Shown: piece by piece, positions 36,197-45,534 of the stretch
Position numbering within the stretch: the stretch's first letter is position 1
Layout of the letters: the number at the start of each line of letters is the position of its first letter
NCBI RefSeq assembly: GCF_900104025.1
Contig: NZ_FNIQ01000002.1
Coordinates: 372,001-436,000, forward strand
From: Geodermatophilus sp. DSM 45219
GTDB lineage: Bacteria; Actinomycetota; Actinomycetes; Mycobacteriales; Geodermatophilaceae
DNA length: 64,000 bases
Direction: 5' to 3'
Notes under the pieces: generated by a model
The model's input: the letters and a program-made list of their open reading frames with translations, nothing else
Databases searched by the model: none
Told to the model about the DNA's origin: nothing
Program-made: the position numbers and the translations under genes

Positions 36197-37747
36197 GTGG
36201 CGACCAGCACCCCGGTGGCGCCGCTGGACGGCGTGGCGGTGCGCCGGCAGACCCGCCGCGCGACGGCGGCCCGGGCGCGGACCACCCTATCCGAGCGTCT
36301 CGGCGAGGCCTGGGGCGGGCTCGTCTCGGCCGGGATCGGCGTCGCGGTCGCCGGGGGGAGCCTCGCCTCGCTGCGCGAGGAGGTCGCACTGGCCGGTGCG
36401 CCGGTCACTGCCACGACGCTGCCCGCCTCCGCCAGCTCCGCGGCGCTGGCGGTGCTCGCGGGGGCCGGCGCGGTCGTCGTCCTGGCCCGGCTCGGCCCGG
36501 TCAGCGCCACGCCCGCGGCGGCGGCCTGGTGGCTGCCGCTGCCGGCCGACCGGCGGGGTCTGCTCCGCGGGGAGCTCTCGCGGCTGACCACCGCGGTCGT
36601 CGCCGTCGCGGTGCTGGTGGCCCTGCCGCTGGTCCTCGGCGGGACGGCGACCCCCACCGTGGCGTCGGCGCTCGGCGGGCTGGGCTGGGCGGTCGCCCTC
36701 GCCGTCGCCGCGGTCGGCGGCACCGCGCTGCTGCAGACCCGCGGCCGCGAGCGCGGGGTGGCGCCGGCGGCGGGTGCGGTGGCGGTCGGGGCCGCGCTGC
36801 TCGCCGCGGTCGTCGCCACGGCCGGGGCGCTCGGCGCCCGGCCGCCCGATCTCCCGGGGGCCGGTGCCCCGCCGGGCTGGCTGCTCGCCGTCGCGGCCGT
36901 GGTCGCCGCCGCGCTGCTGGTGCGGGCCGAGCACGGCCTGGGCCGGCTCGACGCCGGGCGGCTGCGGGCCGGTGGTGCGACCGCGACGTACGCCGGCGGC
37001 TCGGTGCTGGCGCTGGACACGCGGAACCTGGGGCGGGCGCTGGCCGGGCGCGACCGGCCGCCGCGGCGCAGCCGGCGCTTCCGGCCGGCCCGCCGCCCCT
37101 GGCAGGCCGTGGTCGCCGGCGACCTCGCCGTCCTGACCCGGGGGTGGTGGCAGCTCGGCCAGCTGCTCGTCGCGGTCGCCGTCCCGGTGGTCGTCGCCCG
37201 GACCGAGGGGCTGGGCGCGCTGCCGCCGGCGGTGTGGGCCGGCTGCCTGGCCGGCTGGGGGCTGGCGGCGACCGCGGCCGGCCGGCCCGCACGCGAGGCC
37301 CAGGGCGCACCGGAGCTGGACCGGCTGTTCGCGCTCTCCGCGGCGGCGGTCGTGCGCAGCCGGGCGGTGCTCCCGCTGTGCGTCACGGCCGTGGTCTGCA
37401 CCGCGACCGGGCTGCTGCTCGGCGTCGGCACCGGTGCCCCGGGCACCTGGACGCTGCTGGCGCTCGCCGTCGCCCCGGTCTGGGCAGCGGCAGCGCTGCG
37501 CGGGGCCTACCGGCCGGACCCGGACTGGTCCGGGCCGGTGGTGTCCACGCCGATGGGCGCGCTGCCGGCCGGGGTCGGCGCCACGCTGGTGCAGGGCGTG
37601 GACGTCGGGGTCGCCGGCAGCCTGCCGCTGCTCGCCGCGCTGCTGCTGGGCGGCCCGACGCCAGCGCTGGTCGCCGTCCAGGCGGTCTGGTCGCTGCTGC
37701 TCGCAGCGGCCGTGCTGGCCCACCTGGGCGGCCGGCGCGCGGGCTGA
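36197..37747 (+). CDS. Polytopic membrane protein, DUF6297-like, partner of the ABC ATPase
   Basis: The 516-residue protein has about twelve hydrophobic segments, a basic N-terminus (VAVRRQTRRATAARARTTL) and a cytoplasmic loop rich in arginine near residues 280-300 (RDRPPRRSRRFRPARRPW). Placement three bases after an ABC ATPase gene and the helix count suggest it is the permease. DUF6297 membrane proteins occur beside such ATPases in actinobacteria. The substrate is unknown. It starts at GTG 36197. Its stop lies inside a hairpin shared with the convergent gene. Confidence 0.78.
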   Translation: MATSTPVAPLDGVAVRRQTRRATAARARTTLSERLGEAWGGLVSAGIGVAVAGGSLASLREEVALAGAPVTATTLPASASSAALAVLAGAGAVVVLARLGPVSATPAAAAWWLPLPADRRGLLRGELSRLTTAVVAVAVLVALPLVLGGTATPTVASALGGLGWAVALAVAAVGGTALLQTRGRERGVAPAAGAVAVGAALLAAVVATAGALGARPPDLPGAGAPPGWLLAVAAVVAAALLVRAEHGLGRLDAGRLRAGGATATYAGGSVLALDTRNLGRALAGRDRPPRRSRRFRPARRPWQAVVAGDLAVLTRGWWQLGQLLVAVAVPVVVARTEGLGALPPAVWAGCLAGWGLAATAAGRPAREAQGAPELDRLFALSAAAVVRSRAVLPLCVTAVVCTATGLLLGVGTGAPGTWTLLALAVAPVWAAAALRGAYRPDPDWSGPVVSTPMGALPAGVGATLVQGVDVGVAGSLPLLAALLLGGPTPALVAVQAVWSLLLAAAVLAHLGGRRAG

Positions 37748-37762
37748 CCCGCCGGGTCAGCC
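37742..37762. terminator. Bidirectional hairpin over two stop codons
   Basis: GGCTGACCC and GGGTCAGCC form a perfect 9-bp stem with a 3-base loop. The stem contains the TGA of the plus-strand membrane protein and the TGA of the minus-strand gamma-glutamyltransferase. Confidence 0.65.
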
Positions 37763-39565
37763 GTCGCCGGGGTGCACCACCCCGGCGCTGCCGCCACCGC
37801 GCCGCACGGCCTCGGCCGCGGCGAGCAGCCGCCCGTCGGGCAGGAACTCCACGCCGGTGGCGGCCCCGATCTCGTCGACCGGCGCGAAGGCGTGCCCGCG
37901 GGCGGTCAGCTCGGCGCCGTAGGCGTCGAGGAAGGCCGGCTCGGCGTCGGCCGTCGCGGCGTTGCGCTGGCTGGCCCGCGGAGCCGCGATCGCGTCGGCC
38001 AGGTCGGCCCCGCGGTCCAGCCGGGCCACGAGGGTCTGCAGCACGGTGGTGATGATCGTGGCCCCGCCGGGCGAGCCGAGGGCCAGCAGCGGCTCGCCGT
38101 CCTGCAGCACGACGGTCGGCGCCATGCTGCTGCGCGGCCGCTTGCCCGGAGCGGGCAGGTTCGGCTCGGGACGGGTCGGGTCGGCGGGGGCGAAGGTGAA
38201 GTCGGTCAGCTCGTTGTTCAGCAGGAACCCGCGGCCGGGGACGGTGATGCCGCTGCCACCGGTCTGCTCGATGGTCAGCGTGTAGGCGGCCACGTTCCCC
38301 TCGGCGTCGGCCACGGTCAGGTGGGTCGTGGACGGCCCCTCCGTGCCGCCGTCGCCGGGAGGTGCGGCCGGGGCCGGGCACGGGCCGTACTCGCCGTCCG
38401 GGACGCCCGCCGGCACCGGCTTCGGGGCCGCCCGGTCCGGGTCGACCAGGCAGGCCCGCTCGGCGGCGAAGGCGTCGGAGAGCAGCTCGGCCAGCGGCAC
38501 CTGGGTGTAGGCGGGGTCGCCGACGTAGGCGTTGCGGTCGGCGAAGGCCAGCGCGCTCGCCTCCAGGTAGGTGTGCAGGACGTCGACCTCGGGGAGGGTC
38601 GCCAGCTCGAACCCCTCCAGCACGTTCAGCGCCTCGCCGACGGTCGAGCCACCGCTGGACGGCGGCGCCATCCCGTAGACCTCCAGGCCGCGGTAGTCGA
38701 CGCGGGTCGGCTCGCGCAGCGGCGCCTCGTACGCGGCGAGGTCGGACTCCTCCAGCAGGCCCGCCCGCACCGGCTCGGCGCCGTCCGCCAGCGGGGGCTC
38801 CTGCGCGGTGCGCACGACCTCCTCGCCCAGCTCCCCGGTGTAGAGGACCTCGACGCCCTTCGCGGCCAGCAGCTCGTAGGTGCCCGCCAGGTCGGGGTTG
38901 CGGAAGACCGAGCCCACCTCGGGCAGCGCGCCGCCGGGGAGGAACAGCTCGGCGGACGGCGCGAAGCGGCGGAACCGCTCCTCGTTGTCGGCGGTCTGCT
39001 CGCGGAACGTCTCGTCGACGACGAAGCCCTCCGCGGCCAGCTCGGTGCCGCCCTGCAGCGCCTCGGCCAGCGAGAGCGTGCCGAACTCCTCGAGCGCCCG
39101 CTGCCACGTCAGCGGGGTCCCCGGCGTGCCGACCGACAGCCCGCTCGTCACTGCCTCCTCGAAGGGCAGCGGCTCGCCGTCCTCCCCGAGGAAGGCGTCG
39201 GCCCCCATCGCCTGCGGCGCGGTCTCCCGGCCGTCGATCGTGGTGACCTTTCCCGTCGCGGCGTCGTGGTACACGAAGAAGCCGCCGCCTCCGACGCCTG
39301 CCGAGTAGGGCTCGGTCACGCCGAGCGCGGCGGCGGCGGCGACCGCCGCATCGGCGGCGTTGCCACCCGCGGCCAGGACCTCCAGGCCGACCCGGGTGGC
39401 GTCGGGGTCCACCGTGGCGACCGCGCCCCCGGTGCCGACCGCGCGGGGCACCTTCTCCGGGGGCGGCACGGCGTCGCCCGGGGTGGCACCCGCCGGACCG
39501 GCCGGGGCGACCCCGGTCAGGACGGCTGCGGTCAGGGCGGTCAGGACGGTGCGTCGACGCGGCAC
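37757..39565 (-). CDS. ggt: Gamma-glutamyltransferase (gamma-glutamyl transpeptidase)
   Basis: This 602-residue secreted Ntn-hydrolase cleaves gamma-glutamyl bonds of glutathione and similar compounds. A signal peptide (MPRRRTVLTALTAAVL, cleavage near AGA) is followed by AGGNAADAAVAAAAALGV, GVGGGGFFVYHD and DGRETAP. The autocleavage and nucleophile Thr is near residue 412 in PSTTHLTVAD, and LGSPGGATIIT binds the glutamyl group. As usual the precursor splits there into large and small subunits. It starts at GTG 39565. It is convergent with the DUF6297 gene and follows the acyl-CoA ligase gene. Confidence 0.94.
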   Translation of the reverse strand: MPRRRTVLTALTAAVLTGVAPAGPAGATPGDAVPPPEKVPRAVGTGGAVATVDPDATRVGLEVLAAGGNAADAAVAAAAALGVTEPYSAGVGGGGFFVYHDAATGKVTTIDGRETAPQAMGADAFLGEDGEPLPFEEAVTSGLSVGTPGTPLTWQRALEEFGTLSLAEALQGGTELAAEGFVVDETFREQTADNEERFRRFAPSAELFLPGGALPEVGSVFRNPDLAGTYELLAAKGVEVLYTGELGEEVVRTAQEPPLADGAEPVRAGLLEESDLAAYEAPLREPTRVDYRGLEVYGMAPPSSGGSTVGEALNVLEGFELATLPEVDVLHTYLEASALAFADRNAYVGDPAYTQVPLAELLSDAFAAERACLVDPDRAAPKPVPAGVPDGEYGPCPAPAAPPGDGGTEGPSTTHLTVADAEGNVAAYTLTIEQTGGSGITVPGRGFLLNNELTDFTFAPADPTRPEPNLPAPGKRPRSSMAPTVVLQDGEPLLALGSPGGATIITTVLQTLVARLDRGADLADAIAAPRASQRNAATADAEPAFLDAYGAELTARGHAFAPVDEIGAATGVEFLPDGRLLAAAEAVRRGGGSAGVVHPGDG

Positions 39566-39661
39566 GGGGACTCCTCGGGCGTCGGGAGGGTCGCGGTCGG
39601 AGGAGGCCAGCCTGCTCCTGGCCCGGCCGGCCCGCCCGTCGAGCCGGTGCGGCTCAGGGCA

Positions 39662-41227
39662 TCAGCCCGCGGAACGCCCGCGCAGCTCGTTCTTCTGCAC
39701 CTTGCCGGTGGAGGTCTTCGGCAGGTCGCCGTAGACGAACCGCTTGGGCACCTTGAACCCCGCCAGCCGCGACCGCACGAAGGCCGCGAGCTCCTCGTCG
39801 GTGACCTCGCTCCCGGGCCGCAGCGTCACGTGGGCCACCGGGACCTCCCCCCACGTCTCGTGGGGCTCGGCGACCACGGCGGACTCCAGCACGGCCGGGT
39901 GGGCGTCCAGGGCGCGCTCGACCTCCACCGAGGAGATGTTCTCCCCGCCGGAGATGATGATGTCCTTGCTGCGGTCCCGGATCTCGAGGTAGCCGTCCGG
40001 GTGGACGACCGCGAGGTCGCCGGTGCGGAACCAGCCGGGTCCACCGTCGGACCCCGGCAGCGTCGCGGCCGCCGTCGCCTCCTCGTCCTGGTAGTAGCCG
40101 AGCATGACGTCGTTGCCGCGGGCGACGATCTCGCCGATCGTCTCCCCGTCGCGGGGGACGTCGGTGCCGTCCTCCCCCACCACCCGCAACGGCTCGGCCA
40201 CCACGTTCGGGACCCCCTGCCGGGCCTTGAGGTCGGCCTGCTGCTCTGCCGGGAGGTCGTCCCACTCCGGGTGCCACTGGTTGACCGCCACCGGCCCGTA
40301 GGTCTCGGTCAGCCCGTACAGGTGGGTGACGTCCATGTGCAGCGCGGCCATCCGGGCCAGCAGGGTGGGGGTGGGCGGCGCGCCACCGGTCTGCACCGAG
40401 ACCCGCGGGGAGACCGGGCCGGCCTCCGCCTCCTCGGCGTTGGCGATCATGGTCAGCACGGTCGGCGCCGCGCTGAAGTGGGTGATGCCCTCGCTGCGCA
40501 GCAGCTGCCAGATGCGGGCGGGCTCCACCTTCGGCAGGCACACGTGGGTGGCGCCGCCGGCCGACACCGCCCAGGGGAAGCACCAGCCGTCGCAGTGGAA
40601 CATGGGCAGCGTCCACAGGTACCGGCTGGTGGGGCCCAGCCCGGTGTGCAGGGCCATCGCGAGCGCCTGCAGGTAGGCGCCCCGGTGGCTGTACATGACG
40701 CCCTTGGGCCGGCCGGTGGTGCCGGAGGTGTAGTTGAGCGCCAGCAGCCCGTCCTCGTCGGCGCAGGGCAGCGCCAGGGGCTCGGCCGCGGCCAGCAGCT
40801 GCTCGTACTCGTCGTCCTCGCCGCCGGCCAGCACGACCGGGATGCCCACCGCGGCGGCGACCTCGGTGGCGGTCGCGGCGAACGCGGCGTCCGCGACGAG
40901 GACCGCCGCGCCGGAGTGCCGCAGGATGTACTCCAGCTCGGCCGGCTTCAGCCGTGTGTTGAGCGGGACCAGGACCGCCCCGGCCCACGGCACGCCGTTG
41001 TGCATCTCGAGCATCGTCGAGCTGTTGGCGCACAGCGCGGCCACCCGGTCCCCCGGTGCGACGCCGCGGGCAGCCAGCGCCCCGGCCAGCCGGCGGGAGC
41101 GGTCGGCGAACTCGCTGTAGGTGGACCGGCGGTCTCCGTCGACCACCGCCGTCCGCTCGGGGAAGACCCGCGCGGAGCGCTCGAGGAAGGCGGTCGGGGT
41201 GAGCTGGGCCGAGCTGAAGGTGGCCAC
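39662..41227 (-). CDS. Acyl-CoA synthetase, AMP-forming
   Basis: The 521-residue ligase activates a fatty or aryl acid through an acyl-AMP. Motifs: YTSGTTGRPKGVMYSHRG (P-loop, about residue 178), YGLTETYGPV, GWFRTGDLAVVHPDGYLEIRDR written here as GWFRTGDLA and DGYLEIRDRSKD, GGENISSVEVE, and the catalytic Lys in PKTSTGKVQKNELR. The medium-chain or DMSP-lyase-type subgroup (AlkK-like) is likely from the compact length and MFHCDGWCFPW. GTG 41227 follows GGAG at 9-base spacing. There is no obvious operon partner. Confidence 0.92.
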   Translation of the reverse strand: MATFSSAQLTPTAFLERSARVFPERTAVVDGDRRSTYSEFADRSRRLAGALAARGVAPGDRVAALCANSSTMLEMHNGVPWAGAVLVPLNTRLKPAELEYILRHSGAAVLVADAAFAATATEVAAAVGIPVVLAGGEDDEYEQLLAAAEPLALPCADEDGLLALNYTSGTTGRPKGVMYSHRGAYLQALAMALHTGLGPTSRYLWTLPMFHCDGWCFPWAVSAGGATHVCLPKVEPARIWQLLRSEGITHFSAAPTVLTMIANAEEAEAGPVSPRVSVQTGGAPPTPTLLARMAALHMDVTHLYGLTETYGPVAVNQWHPEWDDLPAEQQADLKARQGVPNVVAEPLRVVGEDGTDVPRDGETIGEIVARGNDVMLGYYQDEEATAAATLPGSDGGPGWFRTGDLAVVHPDGYLEIRDRSKDIIISGGENISSVEVERALDAHPAVLESAVVAEPHETWGEVPVAHVTLRPGSEVTDEELAAFVRSRLAGFKVPKRFVYGDLPKTSTGKVQKNELRGRSAG

Positions 41228-41311
41228 CGGGTCTCCTGAGGGCGGGGTGCGGACGGTCCCCCCGGGGATTGCCTGTCCGGTCCCGTGACAACCGTCTCCC
41301 GCTCCGGCCGG

Positions 41312-41401
41312 TCAGGTCTGCAGCAGCGCCCAGAGCACGCAGAGGGCGAGCAGCCCGACGCTGACCACCCAGGCCGCGGACGCCGGTCCGGGGGTGCGCA
41401 C
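41312..41401 (-). CDS. 29-residue single-helix membrane peptide coupled to the ferric-reductase-like gene
   Basis: GTG 41401 starts one base after the stop of the reductase gene. The frame encodes 29 residues, MRTPGPASAAWVVSV and then a helix GLLALCVLWALLQT, before TGA. One clean transmembrane helix, tight coupling and a stop soon after the helix make it more credible than a chance ORF. It could be a small subunit that packs against the membrane domain of its neighbour. It is not recognised. Confidence 0.45.
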   Translation of the reverse strand: MRTPGPASAAWVVSVGLLALCVLWALLQT

Positions 41402-41402
41402 C

Positions 41403-42800
41403 TCAGACCGTCCCGAACTGCTCGCTGTGCACCCGGTCGGCGGGCACGTCGAGCTGGCCGAGCGCGGCGCGCAGCGAGCGGACCGTCTCCTCGCGCGAGC
41501 AGACCAAGTACTGCAGCGAGCGGGCGTGCGGCGGCAGGTGGCGGGCCAGCAGCGCGGCGTCGATCCGGCCGCGCTCCCCCGCCCACTCCTGGGACGCGCG
41601 GCTCAGCACGTGCACCACCGTGAGGTCCAGCCGGCCGCGCAACCGCTCGAGCTGCCGGATGCCGGTGATCCGGTCCTCGCTGCGGTTGCCGAGGAACAGC
41701 CAGACCGGACGCCGGTCGCCCTGGTCGGCGAGCGTGGCCAGCATGCTGAGGAACGGGGTGACGCCGACGCCGGTGGCGAGGAGGACGTAGCCCATGCCGG
41801 GGTGGCGGTCGAGGGTGAACGAGCCGTGCGGGCCGTCGACGTAGACGGTGTCGCCGACCCGCAGCCGGCGGATCGAGCGGGTGAAGTCGCCGACCTGCTT
41901 GATCGTGAACTCCACCCGGGGGCGGAGCGCGCTCGAGGAGATCGAGAACGGGTGGTAGGTCGGGGTGAACGGCACCCGGCCCGGCAGGATCCAGGCGAAC
42001 TGGCCGGCCGTGAACGACCACGGCCGGCCGTGGTGCCGGTGGGCGGGCTCCAGGCCGACGGTGACGCTGCCGCCGGGCTCGGGCCACAGCTCCACCACCC
42101 GCCAGGGACGGCGCCACAGCCGCAGCGGCCGCACCAGCCGGACCCACACCGCCAGCCACAGGAAAGCCGCGGCGTAGACGACCCACCCGAGGCGCACCCA
42201 CGGCGCGCTCATCCAGTTGTCCACGAGGAAGGCGTGCACCAGGCCGGCCAGCACGACGGTCACGCCGAGCAGCGAGTGGAGGACGTGCCAGACCTGGTAC
42301 GGGATGCGCAACGTCCGCCGCCACACCGAGGTGACGACCAGCAGCGCCAGCGCGAGCACCGACACCCAGGCGAACTGGGCCCGCAGCGGCGCGTCGGCGA
42401 CGTCGAGCAGCACCAGGTGGCGGCCGTCGGCGAGGAACAGCAGCACCGGGTGGCCGAGCGCGGCCACGACGGCCAGCCCGGACACCTGCCGGTGGTAGCG
42501 CAGGACGGCGTCGATGCCGAACGGGGCAGTGGCGAGGGAGAACCGGGCGGCCAGCGCGAACTGCAGGCCCAGCACCGAGAGCGCGAGGAAGCCCAGCGCC
42601 ACCGACAGGTCGACCAGGAAGCCGCGCCCGGGACGGACGGCGGTGAGGCACAGGGCCAGCGGCGCGACGGCGACCAGCGCGTGCAGCGCCGTCCAGGCCA
42701 CCGCCTGCACCCGGGTGGAGGGCGCGGCCCGGCGGGTGACCGGGACCGGCACCTCGCCGGTGAGGTCGGCGACGCGCGGCCGGCCGAGGACCGTGCTCAC
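41403..42800 (-). CDS. Ferric-reductase-like membrane flavoprotein
   Basis: The 465-residue protein has about six helices (residues 30-235) with His residues placed to bind haem (RYHRQVSGL, LGHPVLLF, VWHVLHSLLG, LVHAFLV). A FAD domain (HPFSISSS, about 300) and an NAD(P) domain (LLATGVGVTPFLSML, about 355) follow, ending EQFGTV. Electrons would pass from NAD(P)H through FAD and haem to an outside acceptor such as ferric iron. It starts at GTG 42800. A 29-codon membrane ORF follows directly. Relatives include NADPH oxidase-like and FRE-type proteins. Confidence 0.9.
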   Translation of the reverse strand: MSTVLGRPRVADLTGEVPVPVTRRAAPSTRVQAVAWTALHALVAVAPLALCLTAVRPGRGFLVDLSVALGFLALSVLGLQFALAARFSLATAPFGIDAVLRYHRQVSGLAVVAALGHPVLLFLADGRHLVLLDVADAPLRAQFAWVSVLALALLVVTSVWRRTLRIPYQVWHVLHSLLGVTVVLAGLVHAFLVDNWMSAPWVRLGWVVYAAAFLWLAVWVRLVRPLRLWRRPWRVVELWPEPGGSVTVGLEPAHRHHGRPWSFTAGQFAWILPGRVPFTPTYHPFSISSSALRPRVEFTIKQVGDFTRSIRRLRVGDTVYVDGPHGSFTLDRHPGMGYVLLATGVGVTPFLSMLATLADQGDRRPVWLFLGNRSEDRITGIRQLERLRGRLDLTVVHVLSRASQEWAGERGRIDAALLARHLPPHARSLQYLVCSREETVRSLRAALGQLDVPADRVHSEQFGTV

Positions 42801-43112
42801 CGACGGCGCCCGCGGCGCCGGTCAGCGGGGTGGGGCATGGGGGTGGTCTCCCGAGCGGTCGAGCGGTGGTGGGGACCCGCTCCGCGCCGCCGTCCGCCAA
42901 GCCCCGTGGCCCTCGCGGCAGCAGCCCCCCATGACGGGCGGTGTCCGGCCCAGGACTGTAGGTGAGCGGTTCGGGCGTCCGTCAAGTCAGGAACCGGCCG
43001 GTCCGCCGGATGCGCAGGTCAGCCGCGCGGGTGGGTTCGCTCACAGGCACCGAGGTGCGCCCGCCGGGGCGCCGTGGTCACCTGGGGCCGGCACGAGGGA
43101 CGAGGAGGGGTC
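42801..43112. other. Intergenic region between divergent genes, nothing assigned
   Basis: About 312 bases separate the reductase and asparaginase starts. I see no supported ORF or clear repeat. The asparaginase ribosome site GAGGAGGGG ends it at 43102-43110. Confidence 0.5.
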
Positions 43113-44075
43113 GTGGCACGGGTCCACCTGCTGGCCACCGGCGGCACGATCGCCAGCGGGCGCACCGCTGACGGGCTGTCGGCCACCACACCGGCCGCCG
43201 AGCTGCTCGCCGCGGCCGGGCCGCTGCCGGGCATCGAGGTGACCGTCGGCGACCTCACGACCGTGCCGAGCTTCGCCCTCACCGGCGCCGACGTGCGCGG
43301 CCTGGTCCGCGAGGTGCGCCGCCGCCTGGCCGACGGCGTCGACGGCGTCGTCGTCACCCACGGCACGGACACGATGGAGGAGTCGGCGTTCCTGGCCGAC
43401 CTGGTGCACGACGACGAGCGGCCGGTCGTGTTCACCGGCGCGCAGCGGCCGTTCGACGCGCCGGCCCCGGACGGCCCGGCCAACCTGACCGACGCCCTGC
43501 GGGTGGCCGCCGACCCCGCGGCGCGCGGGCTGGGCGTGCTGCTGGGCTTCGACGGGCTGGTCTTCGCCGCCCGCGGGGTCCGCAAGCTCGACACGCTGCG
43601 CAGCGGGGCCTTCGGGGCGCCGGGGCGCGGACCGCTGCTGAGGGTGGCGGCCGGGGCCGTCGTCCCGCTGGCCCGCCCGCCGCGCCTGCCGGCGCTGCCG
43701 CTGGACCTGGACGCCGACCTGCCGCGGGTCGACGTCGTCGCCTGCCACCAGGGTGCGGACGACGCCCTGCTGCGGGCCGCGGTCGCTGCGGGGGCGGCCG
43801 GGGTGGTGCTCGAGGCGCTCGGTGCGGGGAACGTCCCGCCGCCGGTCGCCGCGGCGGCCGCCGAGCTGGTCGCCGGCGGCGTCCCGGTGCTGGTGTGCTC
43901 GCGCGTGCCGGCCGGGCCGGTCGCGCCGCTGTACGCGGGAGGCGGCGCGAGCCTCGCCCGCGACGGCGCCCTGCTCGGCGGCGACCTGAGCCCGTGGCAG
44001 GGCCGGCTGCTGCTGGCCGCCGCGCTCGCGCTGGACCCGGGGGACCCGGCACGGGTGCTCACCGGCCGGCTCTGA
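43113..44075 (+). CDS. Asparaginase
   Basis: The 320-residue enzyme hydrolyses asparagine to aspartate and ammonia. The two catalytic Thr motifs are present: [11 protein letters not shown] near residues 6-16 and [11 protein letters not shown] near residue 90. There is no signal peptide, so it is the cytoplasmic form. GTG 43113 is chosen for the strong GAGGAGG just before it; the frame is open to 43074. A polysaccharide deacetylase gene follows after 28 bases on the same strand, perhaps in one transcript. Confidence 0.92.
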   Translation: MARVHLLATGGTIASGRTADGLSATTPAAELLAAAGPLPGIEVTVGDLTTVPSFALTGADVRGLVREVRRRLADGVDGVVVTHGTDTMEESAFLADLVHDDERPVVFTGAQRPFDAPAPDGPANLTDALRVAADPAARGLGVLLGFDGLVFAARGVRKLDTLRSGAFGAPGRGPLLRVAAGAVVPLARPPRLPALPLDLDADLPRVDVVACHQGADDALLRAAVAAGAAGVVLEALGAGNVPPPVAAAAAELVAGGVPVLVCSRVPAGPVAPLYAGGGASLARDGALLGGDLSPWQGRLLLAAALALDPGDPARVLTGRL

Positions 44076-44103
44076 ACACCGACACACCGAGAGGGGAACG
44101 GGC

Positions 44104-44985
44104 ATGGCCAAGGAGATCTTCGTGTCCTTCGGCGTCGACATCGACGCGGTGGCCGGATGGCTGGGGTCCTACGGCGGGGAGGACTCCCCCGACGACATCT
44201 CGCGGGGGCTGTTCGCCGGCGAGGTCGGCGTGCCGCGGATCCTGGAGCTGTTCCGCCGCGAGGGGCTGACCCAGACCTTCTTCTGGCCGGGGCACTCGAT
44301 CGAGACGTTCCCGGAGCAGTTCGACGCCTGCGTGGCGGCGGGGCACGAGATCGGCGTGCACGGCTACAGCCACGAGAACCCGATCGCGATGACCCGCGAG
44401 CAGGAGGCGGCGGTGCTGGACCGCTGCATCGACCTCATCGAGCAGCGGGCCGGACGGCGGCCGACCGGCTACGTCGCGCCGTGGTGGGAGTTCTCCCCCG
44501 TCACCAACGAGCTGCTGCTCGAGCGCGGCATCGCCTACGACCACTCGCTCATGCACCGGGATTTCGAGCCCTACTACGTCCGGGTCGGCGACAGCTGGAC
44601 GAAGATCGACTACTCGCAGCCGGCCGAGACGTGGATGCAGCCGCTGGTGCGCGGCCGGGAGACCGAGCTGGTGGAGATCCCGGCGAACTGGTACCTCGAC
44701 GACCTGCCGCCGATGATGTTCGTCAAGTCCAGCCCGAACAGCCACGGCTTCGTCAGCCCGCGTGACATCGAGCAGATGTGGACCGACCAGTTCGACTGGG
44801 TGTACCGCGAGCAGGACTACGCCGCGTTCACGATGACCATCCACCCCGACGTCGCCGGGCGGCCGCAGGTGCTGATGGCGCTGGAGCGGGTCATCGCGCA
44901 CATCAAGGGCCACGACGGCGTCCGCTGGGTGACCTTCGACGAGATCGCGCAGGACTTCCTGCGCCGTTCGCCCCGCCCGGCCTGA
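44104..44985 (+). CDS. Polysaccharide deacetylase-family hydrolase
   Basis: The 293-residue protein has the NodB barrel in its PuuE/PgdA-like form: [15 protein letters not shown] (Asp pair), [24 protein letters not shown] (His-x3-His metal site) and [10 protein letters not shown]. HpPgdA-like members are cytosolic and act on amides, including allantoin and peptidoglycan-like substrates. No signal peptide is present. ATG 44104 follows GAGAGGGGAACGGGC. Placement after asparaginase hints at a nitrogen-related amidohydrolase role, which is inference. Confidence 0.9.
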   Translation: MAKEIFVSFGVDIDAVAGWLGSYGGEDSPDDISRGLFAGEVGVPRILELFRREGLTQTFFWPGHSIETFPEQFDACVAAGHEIGVHGYSHENPIAMTREQEAAVLDRCIDLIEQRAGRRPTGYVAPWWEFSPVTNELLLERGIAYDHSLMHRDFEPYYVRVGDSWTKIDYSQPAETWMQPLVRGRETELVEIPANWYLDDLPPMMFVKSSPNSHGFVSPRDIEQMWTDQFDWVYREQDYAAFTMTIHPDVAGRPQVLMALERVIAHIKGHDGVRWVTFDEIAQDFLRRSPRPA

Positions 44986-44989
44986 CCCG

Positions 44990-45478
44990 GTGTGCGGCGC
45001 CTGCGGCACCGGCCGCGTCGCCGCGCCGTGGGAGGACGTGCTCGCCGGCGCCGGCCCCGCCGAGCGGGCCGTCCGCGCGGCGGCCGCCGGCCGGCTGCTC
45101 AGCGCCCGGCGGATGCGCGTCACGCCCTGGCGCGGCGGCTACCTGCTCGCGACGCCGACCGGAGCGGCCCGGCCGGTGGCCTCGCTGCGCGAGCTGTGGG
45201 CCGCGGCCGGCCCCGTCTCCCCGCCGCCCACCGGGCAGCCCGGCTGGGCCCGCGCCGCGACGCCGGTCGGCTGGGACCTGCAGGCAGCCGCCGTCTGGAT
45301 CTCGGTCGCCGCCCGGTCCGGGACGCTGGCGGCAGCCGAGCTCCCGGGCGGCGCGGTGGGGTTCGCCGCGGACGGCACCGCATCCGTCGAGCACCGCTCC
45401 GGGATGGAGGTCGGCGTCCTCGGCCCGGACCCCGGGACCGTGCTCGCCGACCTCCTCCACTTCGCGGCCCGAGGTTGA
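44990..45478 (+). CDS. Unknown 162-residue protein with N-terminal CGAC motif
   Basis: The protein begins MCGACGTGRVAAPWEDVLAG; the two cysteines (CxxC) could bind zinc with partners not visible in the rest. The remainder is Ala-rich with a strand GGYLLATPTG and PVGWDLQAAAVWISVAARSG. GTG 44990 lies 4 bases after the deacetylase stop, so it probably shares that transcript. I do not recognise the family. It ends just before a hairpin that separates it from the convergent HNH gene. Confidence 0.65.
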   Translation: MCGACGTGRVAAPWEDVLAGAGPAERAVRAAAAGRLLSARRMRVTPWRGGYLLATPTGAARPVASLRELWAAAGPVSPPPTGQPGWARAATPVGWDLQAAAVWISVAARSGTLAAAELPGGAVGFAADGTASVEHRSGMEVGVLGPDPGTVLADLLHFAARG

Positions 45479-45484
45479 CGCCCG

Positions 45485-45509
45485 TGTGCCCGGGTGGCTC
45501 CCGGGCACA
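45485..45509. terminator. Hairpin between convergent genes
   Basis: TGTGCCCGGG and CCCGGGCACA form a perfect 10-bp stem with a TGGCT loop, 7 bases after one stop and 26 bases from the other. Confidence 0.7.
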
Positions 45510-45534
45510 GGCAGACAGACGCGTCCGCTGGCGG

